This document shows, in pieces, positions 1 through 5,993 of a DNA stretch of 7,922 bases. The translations under genes and the position numbers were made by a program. The notes under the pieces were generated by a model. The model searched no databases and was not told the origin of the DNA. It worked only from the letters and a program-made list of their open reading frames with translations. How positions within the stretch are numbered: the first letter of the stretch is position 1; every line of letters starts with the position of its first letter. This DNA comes from a bacterium (lineage in GTDB: Bacteria > Hydrogenedentota > Hydrogenedentia > Hydrogenedentiales > SLHB01). The DNA is taken from positions 1-7,922 of the forward strand of contig JAAEQP010000626.1 in NCBI GenBank assembly GCA_024231375.1, written 5' to 3'.

Positions 1-26
1 CATACGATTTAGGATTTACTTGGAAG

Positions 27-32
27 AAGGAG
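27..32 (+). promoter_or_regulatory. Shine-Dalgarno site of the catalase gene
   Basis: AAGGAG lies 7 nt before the ATG at 40, within a longer purine-rich run from 24 to 36. It supports ATG 40 as a genuine start, so the gene's front end is intact despite its missing C-terminal half. Any promoter lies mostly or wholly upstream of the window. Confidence 0.8.
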
Positions 33-39
33 AAGGCCC

Positions 40-819
40 ATGGCAACGGACAAAGAGAGACTGACGACCGCGTCGGGTATGCCCGTCGACGACGATCAGA
101 ACACGGTGACCGCCGGTCCGCGCGGTCCGGCCCTGATGCAGGACGTGCACCTGTTGGAGAAGCTGGCCCACTTCAATCGCGAGCGCATCCCCGAGCGCGT
201 AGTGCATGCCAAGGGCGCCGGCGCCTACGGCACATTCGAGTGCACGGCCGACATGAGCCAGTACACGCGGGCCAAGTTTCTCTCGAAAGCGGGCAAGAAG
301 ACTGAGGTCTTCGCACGGTTCTCCACCGTCGGTGGCGAAAAGGGCTCGGCCGATTCGGCCCGCGACCCCCGCGGCTTCGCGGTGAAGTTCTACACCGAAG
401 AGGGCAACTACGACATGACGGGCAACAACACCCCCGTGTTCTTCATTCGCGACCCGCTGAAGTTCCCCGACTTCATCCACACCCAGAGACGTCAACCGGC
501 CACCAACGCCCCGGACCCCGACATGTTCTGGGACTTCCTGTCGCTGACACCCGAGTCGATCCACCAGGTGACCGTCCTGTTCAGTGACCGGGGCACGCCT
601 CAGAGCTATCGCCATATGAACGGCTACAGCAGTCACACCTTCAAGTGGTACAACGCCAAGGGCGAGTATTACTGGGTGCAGTATCATTTCAAGACCGAGC
701 AAGGCAACAAGACCCTCACCCGTCAAGAGGCCGCCAAGGGCTTGGGCCTGGACGTCAAAGAGGTCCAGAAGCTCGCCGCCATGAGCCAGGACGAACGCGT
801 CAAAGCCACCTCGGCCTAG
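40..819 (+). CDS. Catalase, C-terminally truncated (N-terminal half only)
   Basis: This encodes 259 aa that clearly match the N-terminal half of small-subunit haem catalases (about 480-500 aa), which convert H2O2 to water and O2. Family landmarks are in order: the [12 protein letters not shown] segment with the distal catalytic His56, [27 protein letters not shown] around 91-117, distal Asn129 in [29 protein letters not shown] at 161-177, and [15 protein letters not shown] at 189-203. After about residue 226 the sequence leaves the family and ends in a short charged tail ([20 protein letters not shown]). The C-terminal half is absent, including the proximal haem-ligand Tyr in the R-x-x-x-Y motif, expected near residue 339. 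No catalase-like sequence resumes in any frame between 819 and 1010, so a simple frameshift does not explain it. It is probably a non-functional remnant or deletion product, although the open frame and good Shine-Dalgarno site suggest it can be translated. There is no signal peptide, so it would be cytoplasmic. Confidence 0.85.
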   Translation: MATDKERLTTASGMPVDDDQNTVTAGPRGPALMQDVHLLEKLAHFNRERIPERVVHAKGAGAYGTFECTADMSQYTRAKFLSKAGKKTEVFARFSTVGGEKGSADSARDPRGFAVKFYTEEGNYDMTGNNTPVFFIRDPLKFPDFIHTQRRQPATNAPDPDMFWDFLSLTPESIHQVTVLFSDRGTPQSYRHMNGYSSHTFKWYNAKGEYYWVQYHFKTEQGNKTLTRQEAAKGLGLDVKEVQKLAAMSQDERVKATSA

Positions 820-852
820 AGATGGCCCCTTGTTATCACGGACTTAACCGCC

Positions 853-886
853 CGGCCCGGGCCACAAACCAATGTGGTCTGGGCCG
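853..886 (+). terminator. Strong GC hairpin after the truncated catalase, possible terminator
   Basis: Arms 853-866 and 873-886 pair over 14 bp, with two G-U wobbles, around a 6-nt loop (AACCAA). The hairpin sits about 35 nt past the catalase stop. No uninterrupted U-tract follows directly, but the next 75 nt are T-rich, with several TTT and TTTT runs between 908 and 952. It could act as an imperfect intrinsic terminator separating the catalase gene from the downstream unit, or as an mRNA-stabilising structure. The hairpin is seen directly; the terminator role is inferred. Confidence 0.5.
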
Positions 887-996
887 CGGCAGTTTCCTCG
901 ACACGGCATTTGTTTGTTTCTCCTCTGGTTTTCCTGTTTTTGTCGCTTTGCCTGAAACGCTCCCCGGCGGCGCGCAATTATGAGGATGAAACGGGT

Positions 997-1001
997 AGGA
1001 G
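997..1001 (+). promoter_or_regulatory. Shine-Dalgarno site that decides the start of the propeller/di-haem gene
   Basis: AGGAG lies 8 nt before ATG 1010. The in-frame ATG at 980 has no comparable site and would place charged residues (MRMKRVGDRQ) ahead of the signal peptide. ATG 1010 is therefore preferred. Confidence 0.75.
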
Positions 1002-1009
1002 ATAGACAA

Positions 1010-2899
1010 ATGAATACGCCACGACGCACCTTCGCAATCATCGTTGTCCTTCTGGCCACGAGCCTCCTTCCCACCGGCGTGGACCTGGCCCGCGCCGAGG
1101 CGTATCGGTCACCGACTGCTATCGTCGCCGATCACGATCAGCAGGTGCTCTATATCGCCCAGGCTACGGCGAACAACGTGGCCGTTCTCGACATCGCATC
1201 CGAGCGAATCGTGGCGGAGATCCCCGTCGCGGAACATCCCGCCGACCTGACCCTTTCCGCCGACCGCGGCACGCTCTATGTAACTTCAGCAACACCGGAA
1301 GGCACGGTCCAGGTCGTTGACCTTGCCAGCCATGCCGTGATCGACACCATCGCTGTGGGGCATACGCCCGTGGCGACAGTCCCTTGCCCCGAGGCTACGA
1401 CGCTCTACGTCTGCAACCAGTTCAGTAACAGCGTCGGCGTGGTCGATCTGACCCGCGGAGAACAGGTGGCGACCATCGCCGTGCCGCGCGAGCCGGTCGC
1501 GGCGGCGTTGACGGCGGACGGCCGGTTCTTGTTTGTAGCCAACCACCTGCCCGCCGGTCCGGCCCATACGGACTACACCGCTTCTGTGGTGTCGGTCATC
1601 GACACGGACTCCCGGGAACTGCTCCACAACATCGAGTTTCCCGACGGCAGCACGAATCTCCAAGGCGTTGCCATCTCTCCTGGCGGCCAATACGTCTATG
1701 TCACGCACCTCCTGGCCCGCTACAAGTTCCCGACCACCTATCTCGAACGCGGTTGGGTCAACACGAACGCCCTGACCGTTATCGACGCGCCCGAGCAGAA
1801 GTACATCAACACGGTCTTGCTCGATGACGTCACGCGCGGGGCCGCCAATCCTTACGCCGTGACCTGCACGGACGATGGCGAGAGCATTGTGATCAGCCAC
1901 GCCGGGACACACGAGCTGAGTGTGATCGATCGCGCGGCGCTGCACGCCCGCCTGCTGCCGGCGCGAACGGCAAGAGACTTCGTTTCAGCCAGCACCTCCA
2001 CCTCGGGACGCACCTTCACGGACGCCTCGTACTCGGCCAGAGACATTCCGAACGATCTGACCTTCATGGCGCCGATTCGCCGCCGAATGAAACTGGCCGG
2101 CAACGGCCCGCGCGGCCTGGCGATTATTGGTACCAGGGCCTACACCGCCGAATACTTCTCCGACAGCATCGGCATCGTCGACATCGATCCCGGCCCGGGA
2201 CAAGAAGCACGGTCGATCCCGCTGGGCGAAACCGTGCTGATGACGACAGCCCGCAGAGGCGAGATGCTCTTTCACGATGCGTCGCCCTCGTTCCAGACCT
2301 GGCACAGTTGCGCAAGCTGTCACTCGGGCGACGCGCGGGCCTGTGCCCTGAACTGGGACCTGCTCAACGACGGGATGCTCAACGCCAAAAACACCAAGAG
2401 TCTGCTGCTGACCCACCAAACGCCCCCCACGATGGCCACAGGCATTCGCGCCGACGCCGAGACGGCTGTACAGAGCGGCATCCTCTACATCCAGTTCGCG
2501 ATTCCGCGCCGAGCCACCACCGAAGCCCTCAATACGTATTTGAAATCGCTCAAACCGGTCCCGAGCCCGCATCTCGTCAAGAGCCAAGTAGATGAAGCGG
2601 CGACGAGAGGCGTCAAACTCTTCCAAACCGCCGGCTGCACACGATGTCACACCGGACCAGTCTACACCGATGGGTTGCGGCACCGCGTCGGCACCGCCAC
2701 TGAAGAAGAACCGCGTGGCCGGTTCGATACCCCCACCCTTATCGAAGTCTGGCGCACGGCCCCCTACCTGCACGATGGCCGTGCCGCCACCATCCGCGAC
2801 GTTCTGACCACGTTCAACCCCGACAACAAGCACGGCTACGTATCGACCCTCAGCGAGGACGAGCTATCTAACCTCGTCCACTACGTCCTGACCCGCTAG
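1010..2899 (+). CDS. Exported YVTN beta-propeller / di-haem cytochrome c peroxidase (MauG-like) fusion
   Basis: The protein is 629 aa from ATG 1010. Residues 1-31 form a signal peptide (MNTPRRTFAIIVVLLA, probable cut after ARA). RRTFA resembles a Tat motif, but c-type cytochromes normally use Sec. Residues about 35-390 are YVTN-type propeller repeats, with recurring LYV/LFVAN strands and VVDL/VIDT endings (LYVTS near 88, LYVCN at 132). The C-terminal part has two haem c sites, CASCH 434-438 and CTRCH 543-547. Family segments include LNWDLLNDGM, NTKSLLLTHQTPP, RADAETAV and, near the end, FDTPTLIEVWRTAPYLHDGRAATI, typical of MauG and bacterial di-haem peroxidases. It should act in the periplasm, reducing peroxide or oxidising a protein or small substrate; the true substrate is unknown. 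The RidA-like gene follows after 42 bp, probably in the same operon. Nothing appears truncated. Confidence 0.88.
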   Translation: MNTPRRTFAIIVVLLATSLLPTGVDLARAEAYRSPTAIVADHDQQVLYIAQATANNVAVLDIASERIVAEIPVAEHPADLTLSADRGTLYVTSATPEGTVQVVDLASHAVIDTIAVGHTPVATVPCPEATTLYVCNQFSNSVGVVDLTRGEQVATIAVPREPVAAALTADGRFLFVANHLPAGPAHTDYTASVVSVIDTDSRELLHNIEFPDGSTNLQGVAISPGGQYVYVTHLLARYKFPTTYLERGWVNTNALTVIDAPEQKYINTVLLDDVTRGAANPYAVTCTDDGESIVISHAGTHELSVIDRAALHARLLPARTARDFVSASTSTSGRTFTDASYSARDIPNDLTFMAPIRRRMKLAGNGPRGLAIIGTRAYTAEYFSDSIGIVDIDPGPGQEARSIPLGETVLMTTARRGEMLFHDASPSFQTWHSCASCHSGDARACALNWDLLNDGMLNAKNTKSLLLTHQTPPTMATGIRADAETAVQSGILYIQFAIPRRATTEALNTYLKSLKPVPSPHLVKSQVDEAATRGVKLFQTAGCTRCHTGPVYTDGLRHRVGTATEEEPRGRFDTPTLIEVWRTAPYLHDGRAATIRDVLTTFNPDNKHGYVSTLSEDELSNLVHYVLTR

Positions 2900-2926
2900 G
2901 GCCAAGGCCAAAGGCACTCCGCCCAG

Positions 2927-2933
2927 AAAGGAG
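2927..2933 (+). promoter_or_regulatory. Shine-Dalgarno site of the RidA/chorismatase-like gene
   Basis: A purine-rich AAAGGAG-type site lies about 8 nt before ATG 2942, in the 42-nt gap after the di-haem gene stop. No promoter or terminator is evident in that gap, which favours co-transcription. Confidence 0.7.
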
Positions 2934-2941
2934 AACGGACC

Positions 2942-4072
2942 ATGATCTGCGACAACCGACACCCATCCGCTTCCGTCACCACGAACCTGTCGGCCTCCAT
3001 CCGGCTGATTCGCGTCGAGCGAGAGCCCTTGACGGAATACTTTCTCACCGCCCTGCCGGAAACGGGCCGGTCCACGCAAGCGCTGCTCAGCGAGGTGGCC
3101 AAGGCTCTACATCATAGCGATACGCAGATCATCTCCCAGGACGTGTTCGCCTCCGTGGCCAGCGGACGATCCGTCCGGGACGCCCTCGAAAATACCCTGG
3201 GCCAGCCCCAGTGGCCGGTGACCTGGATCGACGCGGGCGACGGGCAGGGATTCGCGGGGACACAGGTCTGGGCCGTCTCCGGGACGGACGTCCGATCCCT
3301 CGCTCGCAACGGTCATGTCACAGGCCGCCTCTTCGAGGATCGCTATGCCACGTACTGTCGCCTCGGCGGCCTCAGCGCACCCCAGATGTCACAGACGCGA
3401 GGCCGCCAAGCCAGCGATGTCCTCAGGCAAATGGAGGAGACGTTGTCGGCCGGGAAAATGCATTTCGCCCATACCCTGCGTACGTGGTTCTACCTCGATG
3501 ACATCCTGTCCTGGTATGGCGACTTCAACCAAGTGCGCGATGCCTTCTTCCGAGAGCACAACGTCTTCAACGGGCTCGTCCCCGCCAGTACCGGAATCGG
3601 CGCCGCCAACGTGTCTCGGTCAGCCCTGGTAGCCGGTTTGTTGGCCGCCAAGCCCAAGAACGGGTGCATGAAGGCGATGCCCGTGCCTTCTCCGCTGCAA
3701 TGTCCCGCCATCGACTATGGCAGCTCGTTCAGCCGCGCCGTCGAACTGGACCTGCCCGACCACCGCCGGCTGTTCATCTCGGGGACCGCCAGCATCGCCC
3801 CGGAGGGCGACACGATTCACGTCGGACACGTGGGCGCGCAAACGGCCAAGACCATGGAAGTCGTCGCCGCGATCCTGGAATCGCGCGGCATGGAGTGGAC
3901 CGACGTCACGCGTGGAATCGCCTACGTCAGAAACGCTATCGACATCCCCGTCTACACCTGCTACTGCCATACCCACGGCCTGCCCCTGATGCCGGTCGTC
4001 CCCATGAACAGCACCATTTGCCGCGACGACCTCCTCTTCGAGCTCGAGGTCGACGCCATCACTGCGAGATAG
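2942..4072 (+). CDS. Two-domain RidA/YjgF-fold protein, chorismatase-like (FkbO/Hyg5/XanB2 type)
   Basis: The protein is 376 aa with no signal peptide or membrane segment, so it is cytoplasmic. After an N-terminal part (1 to about 95), residues about 103-235 read as one RidA-like unit: a TQVWAVSG strand, then TLRTWFYLDDILSWYGDFNQ at 178-197, closely resembling the RidA 'RTWIYL.DI.DY..FN.VRDEFF' pattern, then PASTGIGA at 214-221. Residues about 260-374 form a second RidA-like unit with LFISGTASI (277-285), EGDTIHVG, the helix AQTAKTMEVVAAILESRGM, and the closing strand LLFELEVDA, where a Glu is conserved in RidA and chorismatases. Length and two-domain layout match chorismatases, which hydrolyse chorismate to pyruvate plus a benzoate or cyclohexadiene acid. 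RidA proteins proper are about 130 aa imine deaminases. The enzymatic role here is inferred from fold only. Close linkage to the di-haem gene suggests a shared pathway. The 3' end overlaps the convergent LRR remnant by 14 bp. Confidence 0.7.
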   Translation: MICDNRHPSASVTTNLSASIRLIRVEREPLTEYFLTALPETGRSTQALLSEVAKALHHSDTQIISQDVFASVASGRSVRDALENTLGQPQWPVTWIDAGDGQGFAGTQVWAVSGTDVRSLARNGHVTGRLFEDRYATYCRLGGLSAPQMSQTRGRQASDVLRQMEETLSAGKMHFAHTLRTWFYLDDILSWYGDFNQVRDAFFREHNVFNGLVPASTGIGAANVSRSALVAGLLAAKPKNGCMKAMPVPSPLQCPAIDYGSSFSRAVELDLPDHRRLFISGTASIAPEGDTIHVGHVGAQTAKTMEVVAAILESRGMEWTDVTRGIAYVRNAIDIPVYTCYCHTHGLPLMPVVPMNSTICRDDLLFELEVDAITAR

Positions 4073-4287
4073 GGTCGGCTTGCGACCGGCTCGCCTCGGC
4101 GGTGCCCCCGAAGGCAAACAACGACGTCAGGTCCAGCATGTCCGTCGGGGTCGGATCGGTGACGCCGAGTTTGGTCTCAACGAGGGCCTTCAGTTTGGCA
4201 TCGGCAAAGTAGACCGGGTCCTCGGCGCAGGCGGCGCCAGACAAAACAAGTGAGGATAACGACACCCAGAAATGTGTCCCGCTTCAT
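4059..4287 (-). pseudogene. Broken gene for a secreted leucine-rich-repeat-type protein (frameshifted, truncated)
   Basis: ATG 4287 follows a very strong Shine-Dalgarno run (GGAGGAGGGA, 4300-4291) and begins MKRDTFLGVVILTC, a typical signal peptide start. That frame then degenerates and stops. The frame one base over (readable from GTG 4265) supplies the rest of the signal and the mature start: SGAACAEDPVYFADAKL, then KALVETKLGVTDPTPTDMLD and LTSL. Removing one T from the T4 run (plus-strand AAAA at 4243-4246) would join both frames into VILTCLSGAACAEDPVYF, a clean signal peptide. The 'VYFADxxLKxxVExxLGVxxPTPxDMLxLTxL' pattern resembles the N-terminus of secreted LRR proteins common in planctomycetes, which continue into repeats. 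Here the frame ends about 20 residues after LTSL (FAFGGTAEASRSQADPISQ). It is most likely a relic; a sequencing error at the T run is the main alternative for the frameshift. Confidence 0.65.
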
Positions 4288-4290
4288 CCT

Positions 4291-4300
4291 TCCCTCCTCC
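4291..4300 (-). promoter_or_regulatory. Strong Shine-Dalgarno run of the LRR remnant
   Basis: The minus strand reads GGAGGAGGGA, ending 3 nt before ATG 4287 (AGG between). It marks the true start in a frame different from the readable LRR segment, and so exposes the frameshift. Confidence 0.7.
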
Positions 4301-4346
4301 ACGCGTCTCCGATCGAGGCAGCTCAATCGTATACCGAACCGTGTTT

Positions 4347-4375
4347 ATTCTAGCTAGACCACCCGCCTGAGTCAA
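4347..4375 (-). promoter_or_regulatory. Sigma70-type promoter for the LRR remnant
   Basis: On the minus strand TTGACT (4375-4370) is followed by exactly 17 nt and then TAGAAT (4352-4347), matching the consensus boxes at 5 of 6 positions each. Predicted transcription starts near 4340, giving an untranslated leader of about 50 nt to ATG 4287. The -10 box sits in the context AGCTAGAATA, as in the promoter at 7702-7730. Confidence 0.7.
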
Positions 4376-4509
4376 GCCCTTTTGCCGCACGGTCCGGCCT
4401 GGCGTGTTTGACAATGGCGACCCGAAAACTTGCAGTGGCGGGGTTCTGGCAATCCTTTCATTGCGACCGGAACAGTGAGGCATGGTGGAGGCGAATACTC
4501 GGCGGCGCA
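4376..4509. other. Non-coding gap between the ABC operon end and the LRR promoter
   Basis: No gene is supported here. A weak interrupted inverted repeat lies at 4443-4473 (GTTC/GAAC and GCAAT/ATTGC arms). A plus-strand TTGACA at 4408-4413 has no acceptable -10 box at the right distance. No clear terminator for the ABC operon was found. Confidence 0.5.
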
Positions 4510-5151
4510 TTACACCACGATGGTGACTTGGCCGTCCTCGACGCGAAACAGCCGATCCGCCAGCGTGCGCGCCTCCCGCATGCTGTGGGTGACGTGCAGC
4601 GTCGTGATCCGCACCGCCCGGCAGATTCTTTGGAGCAACTCGCACATCTCCTCTTGTGTCTCTTCATCGAGACACCCGAGAGGCTCGTCGAGGCAGAGAA
4701 TTTTCGGGTACGCCGCCAGCGCCCGACCCAGCGCGACCCGCTGGCGTTCCCCGCCACTGAGACCGAGTGGTCTCCGATCCAAGAGGTTCTCGATTCCCAG
4801 CAACCGAGCCAATTCGGCGACGCGTTCGGTCACGGCCGACCGTGGTGCCTTGCGGATCTTCAGCGCAAACGCCAGATGCTCGCGCACCGTCAGAGTCGTG
4901 AACAGCGCCCCATCCTGCGGCACGTACCCGATACCGCGCTCGGCGGCCTTGACGGCAGTGACATCGCGGCCCTGCAACGTGATGCGGCCGGCTATTGCCG
5001 TCTTGAGTCCGCACACGGTTTCGAGGATCGTGGTCTTGCCACACGCGGTCCGCCCCATGAGGACGCCGTACTGCCCCTCGGCGATCTCGAGCGAGATTCC
5101 CGCCAGGCGAAACGCGCCCGCCTGCACCGTCAGATCGTCGAGCGCGATCAT
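4510..5151 (-). CDS. ABC transporter ATP-binding protein, molybdate/tungstate-type importer
   Basis: The protein is 213 aa from ATG 5151, which overlaps the permease stop as ATGA. A GGAAGGG site lies 8 nt upstream of the start. It is a complete cytoplasmic nucleotide-binding domain powering uptake. Walker A is GRTACGKTT (33-41), the Q-loop Gln79 lies in GYVPQDGALF, the signature LSGGERQ is at 131-137, Walker B ILCLDEP at 151-157, the D-loop is LGCLD (158-162), and the switch His189 lies in HVTHS. It ends soon after the RVEDGQVTIVV strand, so it lacks the C-terminal MOP/TOBE domain of ModC (about 350 aa) that binds oxyanion for feedback inhibition. In this respect it is closer to TupC-type short ATPases. 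Gene order and couplings make it the third gene of the operon. ABC ATPase identity is certain; the transported ion comes from context. Confidence 0.92.
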   Translation of the reverse strand: MIALDDLTVQAGAFRLAGISLEIAEGQYGVLMGRTACGKTTILETVCGLKTAIAGRITLQGRDVTAVKAAERGIGYVPQDGALFTTLTVREHLAFALKIRKAPRSAVTERVAELARLLGIENLLDRRPLGLSGGERQRVALGRALAAYPKILCLDEPLGCLDEETQEEMCELLQRICRAVRITTLHVTHSMREARTLADRLFRVEDGQVTIVV

Positions 5152-5993
5152 ATCTGCGTCCCTTCCAACGGCGCCGCATGTCCCACGGCGCGCACGAGCA
5201 GCAGGACGACCGCCGCCGCGATCACCATCAGCAGGGAGACGGCCACCGCCGCCTCGATGTTGCCCACGCTCAATTCCAGGAACACCGTGGTCGGCATCAC
5301 TTCCGTCCGCATGCGAGTCGCGCCGCAAAAGATGAGAATCGGTCCGAACTCGCCCAGTGCCCGGGCCCAGGCTAAAGTCCCGGCCGCTAGAATTCCGCGT
5401 CGGGCCTGGGGCAGAACGACCTGCCAGAACGCTTGGCTCTTCGAGCACCCCAGCGTCAGCGCCACCTGCTCCTGCCTGGGACTGATCTGATCGAAGGTGG
5501 TCCGCATCGTGCGCACGGCAAACGCACAGGCCACCATCAGTTGAGCTAGAACAATGCCAGGCACGGCGTAAGTGACCGGGATGAACCGCTCTACGAACCG
5601 GCCGACCGGCATGCGAAACAGAATCAGCAGACTCAGTCCGATCACCAGCGGAGGCAACACGATGGGGATGTCAAGCATCGCATCGACCACCACCTTGCCC
5701 CGGAAACGATAGCGGGACATCAGGTAACCGATGGGAACAGCAATCCAGAGAGACAGCAGCGCCGTCAGGCTGCACGAGATCAAGCTCAGGCGAATCCCAT
5801 AGCGGATTTCCTCGCTCCGCAGGGCAGCGAGGAAGCTACTCACGGTGGTGAAGGAAACATCGGCCAGCAGCAACGCCGCGATGAGCAGAACGTACAGGCC
5901 GCCCAGGACGCACAGGCAAGCCAGAAACGGTGCGTCACTGGGGACGCGATGTTTCGGTTGCGGCGGGGATGCGGTTCCGGCTGGCTCACTCAT
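5148..5993 (-). CDS. modB: ABC transporter permease, ModB/WtpB-type oxyanion importer
   Basis: The protein is 281 aa of the binding-protein-dependent inner membrane permease family (CysT/ModB group). A hydrophilic N-terminus (1-21) is followed by about six hydrophobic segments, near 23-43, 68-92, 107-126, 143-161, 201-224 and 247-269. The EAA coupling loop, which docks on the ATPase, is at about 178-198 (ALTLGCSKSQAFWQVVLPQA). It is followed by WARALGEFGPILIFCGATR, highly typical of ModB and WtpB. ATG 5993 overlaps the binding-protein stop as ATGA, with a GGAG site 5 nt before it inside that gene; its own stop overlaps the ATPase start the same way. The three genes should be translationally coupled. 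Molybdate or tungstate is the likely cargo, but sequence alone does not decide between them. Confidence 0.9.
   Translation of the reverse strand: MSEPAGTASPPQPKHRVPSDAPFLACLCVLGGLYVLLIAALLLADVSFTTVSSFLAALRSEEIRYGIRLSLISCSLTALLSLWIAVPIGYLMSRYRFRGKVVVDAMLDIPIVLPPLVIGLSLLILFRMPVGRFVERFIPVTYAVPGIVLAQLMVACAFAVRTMRTTFDQISPRQEQVALTLGCSKSQAFWQVVLPQARRGILAAGTLAWARALGEFGPILIFCGATRMRTEVMPTTVFLELSVGNIEAAVAVSLLMVIAAAVVLLLVRAVGHAAPLEGTQI

Noticed and set aside
16..726. Minus-strand open frame of 236 aa opposite the catalase
   Set aside because: It is antisense to strongly conserved catalase sequence and has no supporting start signal.
980..1009. Upstream ATG 980 as the start of the propeller/di-haem protein
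   Set aside because: It lacks a good ribosome binding site and would put a charged extension before the signal peptide; ATG 1010 has AGGAG at ideal spacing.
1985..2833. Minus-strand open frame of 282 aa opposite the di-haem module
   Set aside because: It is a shadow of the coding strand that carries both CXXCH sites; its own product resembles nothing.
4073..4087. Small hairpin GGTCG/CGACC right after the RidA-like stop
   Set aside because: It has only 5 bp and no U-tract, too weak to call a terminator.
4408..4413. Plus-strand TTGACA as a -35 box
   Set aside because: At 17 nt spacing the -10 position reads TGCAGT, and no plus-strand gene follows.
4443..4473. Inverted repeat after the ATPase gene as an operon terminator
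   Set aside because: The stem is broken by an asymmetric internal loop into 4-bp and 5-bp parts, and no U-tract follows directly.
4408..5490. Long plus-strand open frame (360 aa) opposite the ATPase and permease
   Set aside because: It lies antisense to genes with unmistakable ABC motifs, has low-complexity Arg/Ala/Pro-rich content, and has no ribosome binding site. It is a GC-rich shadow frame.
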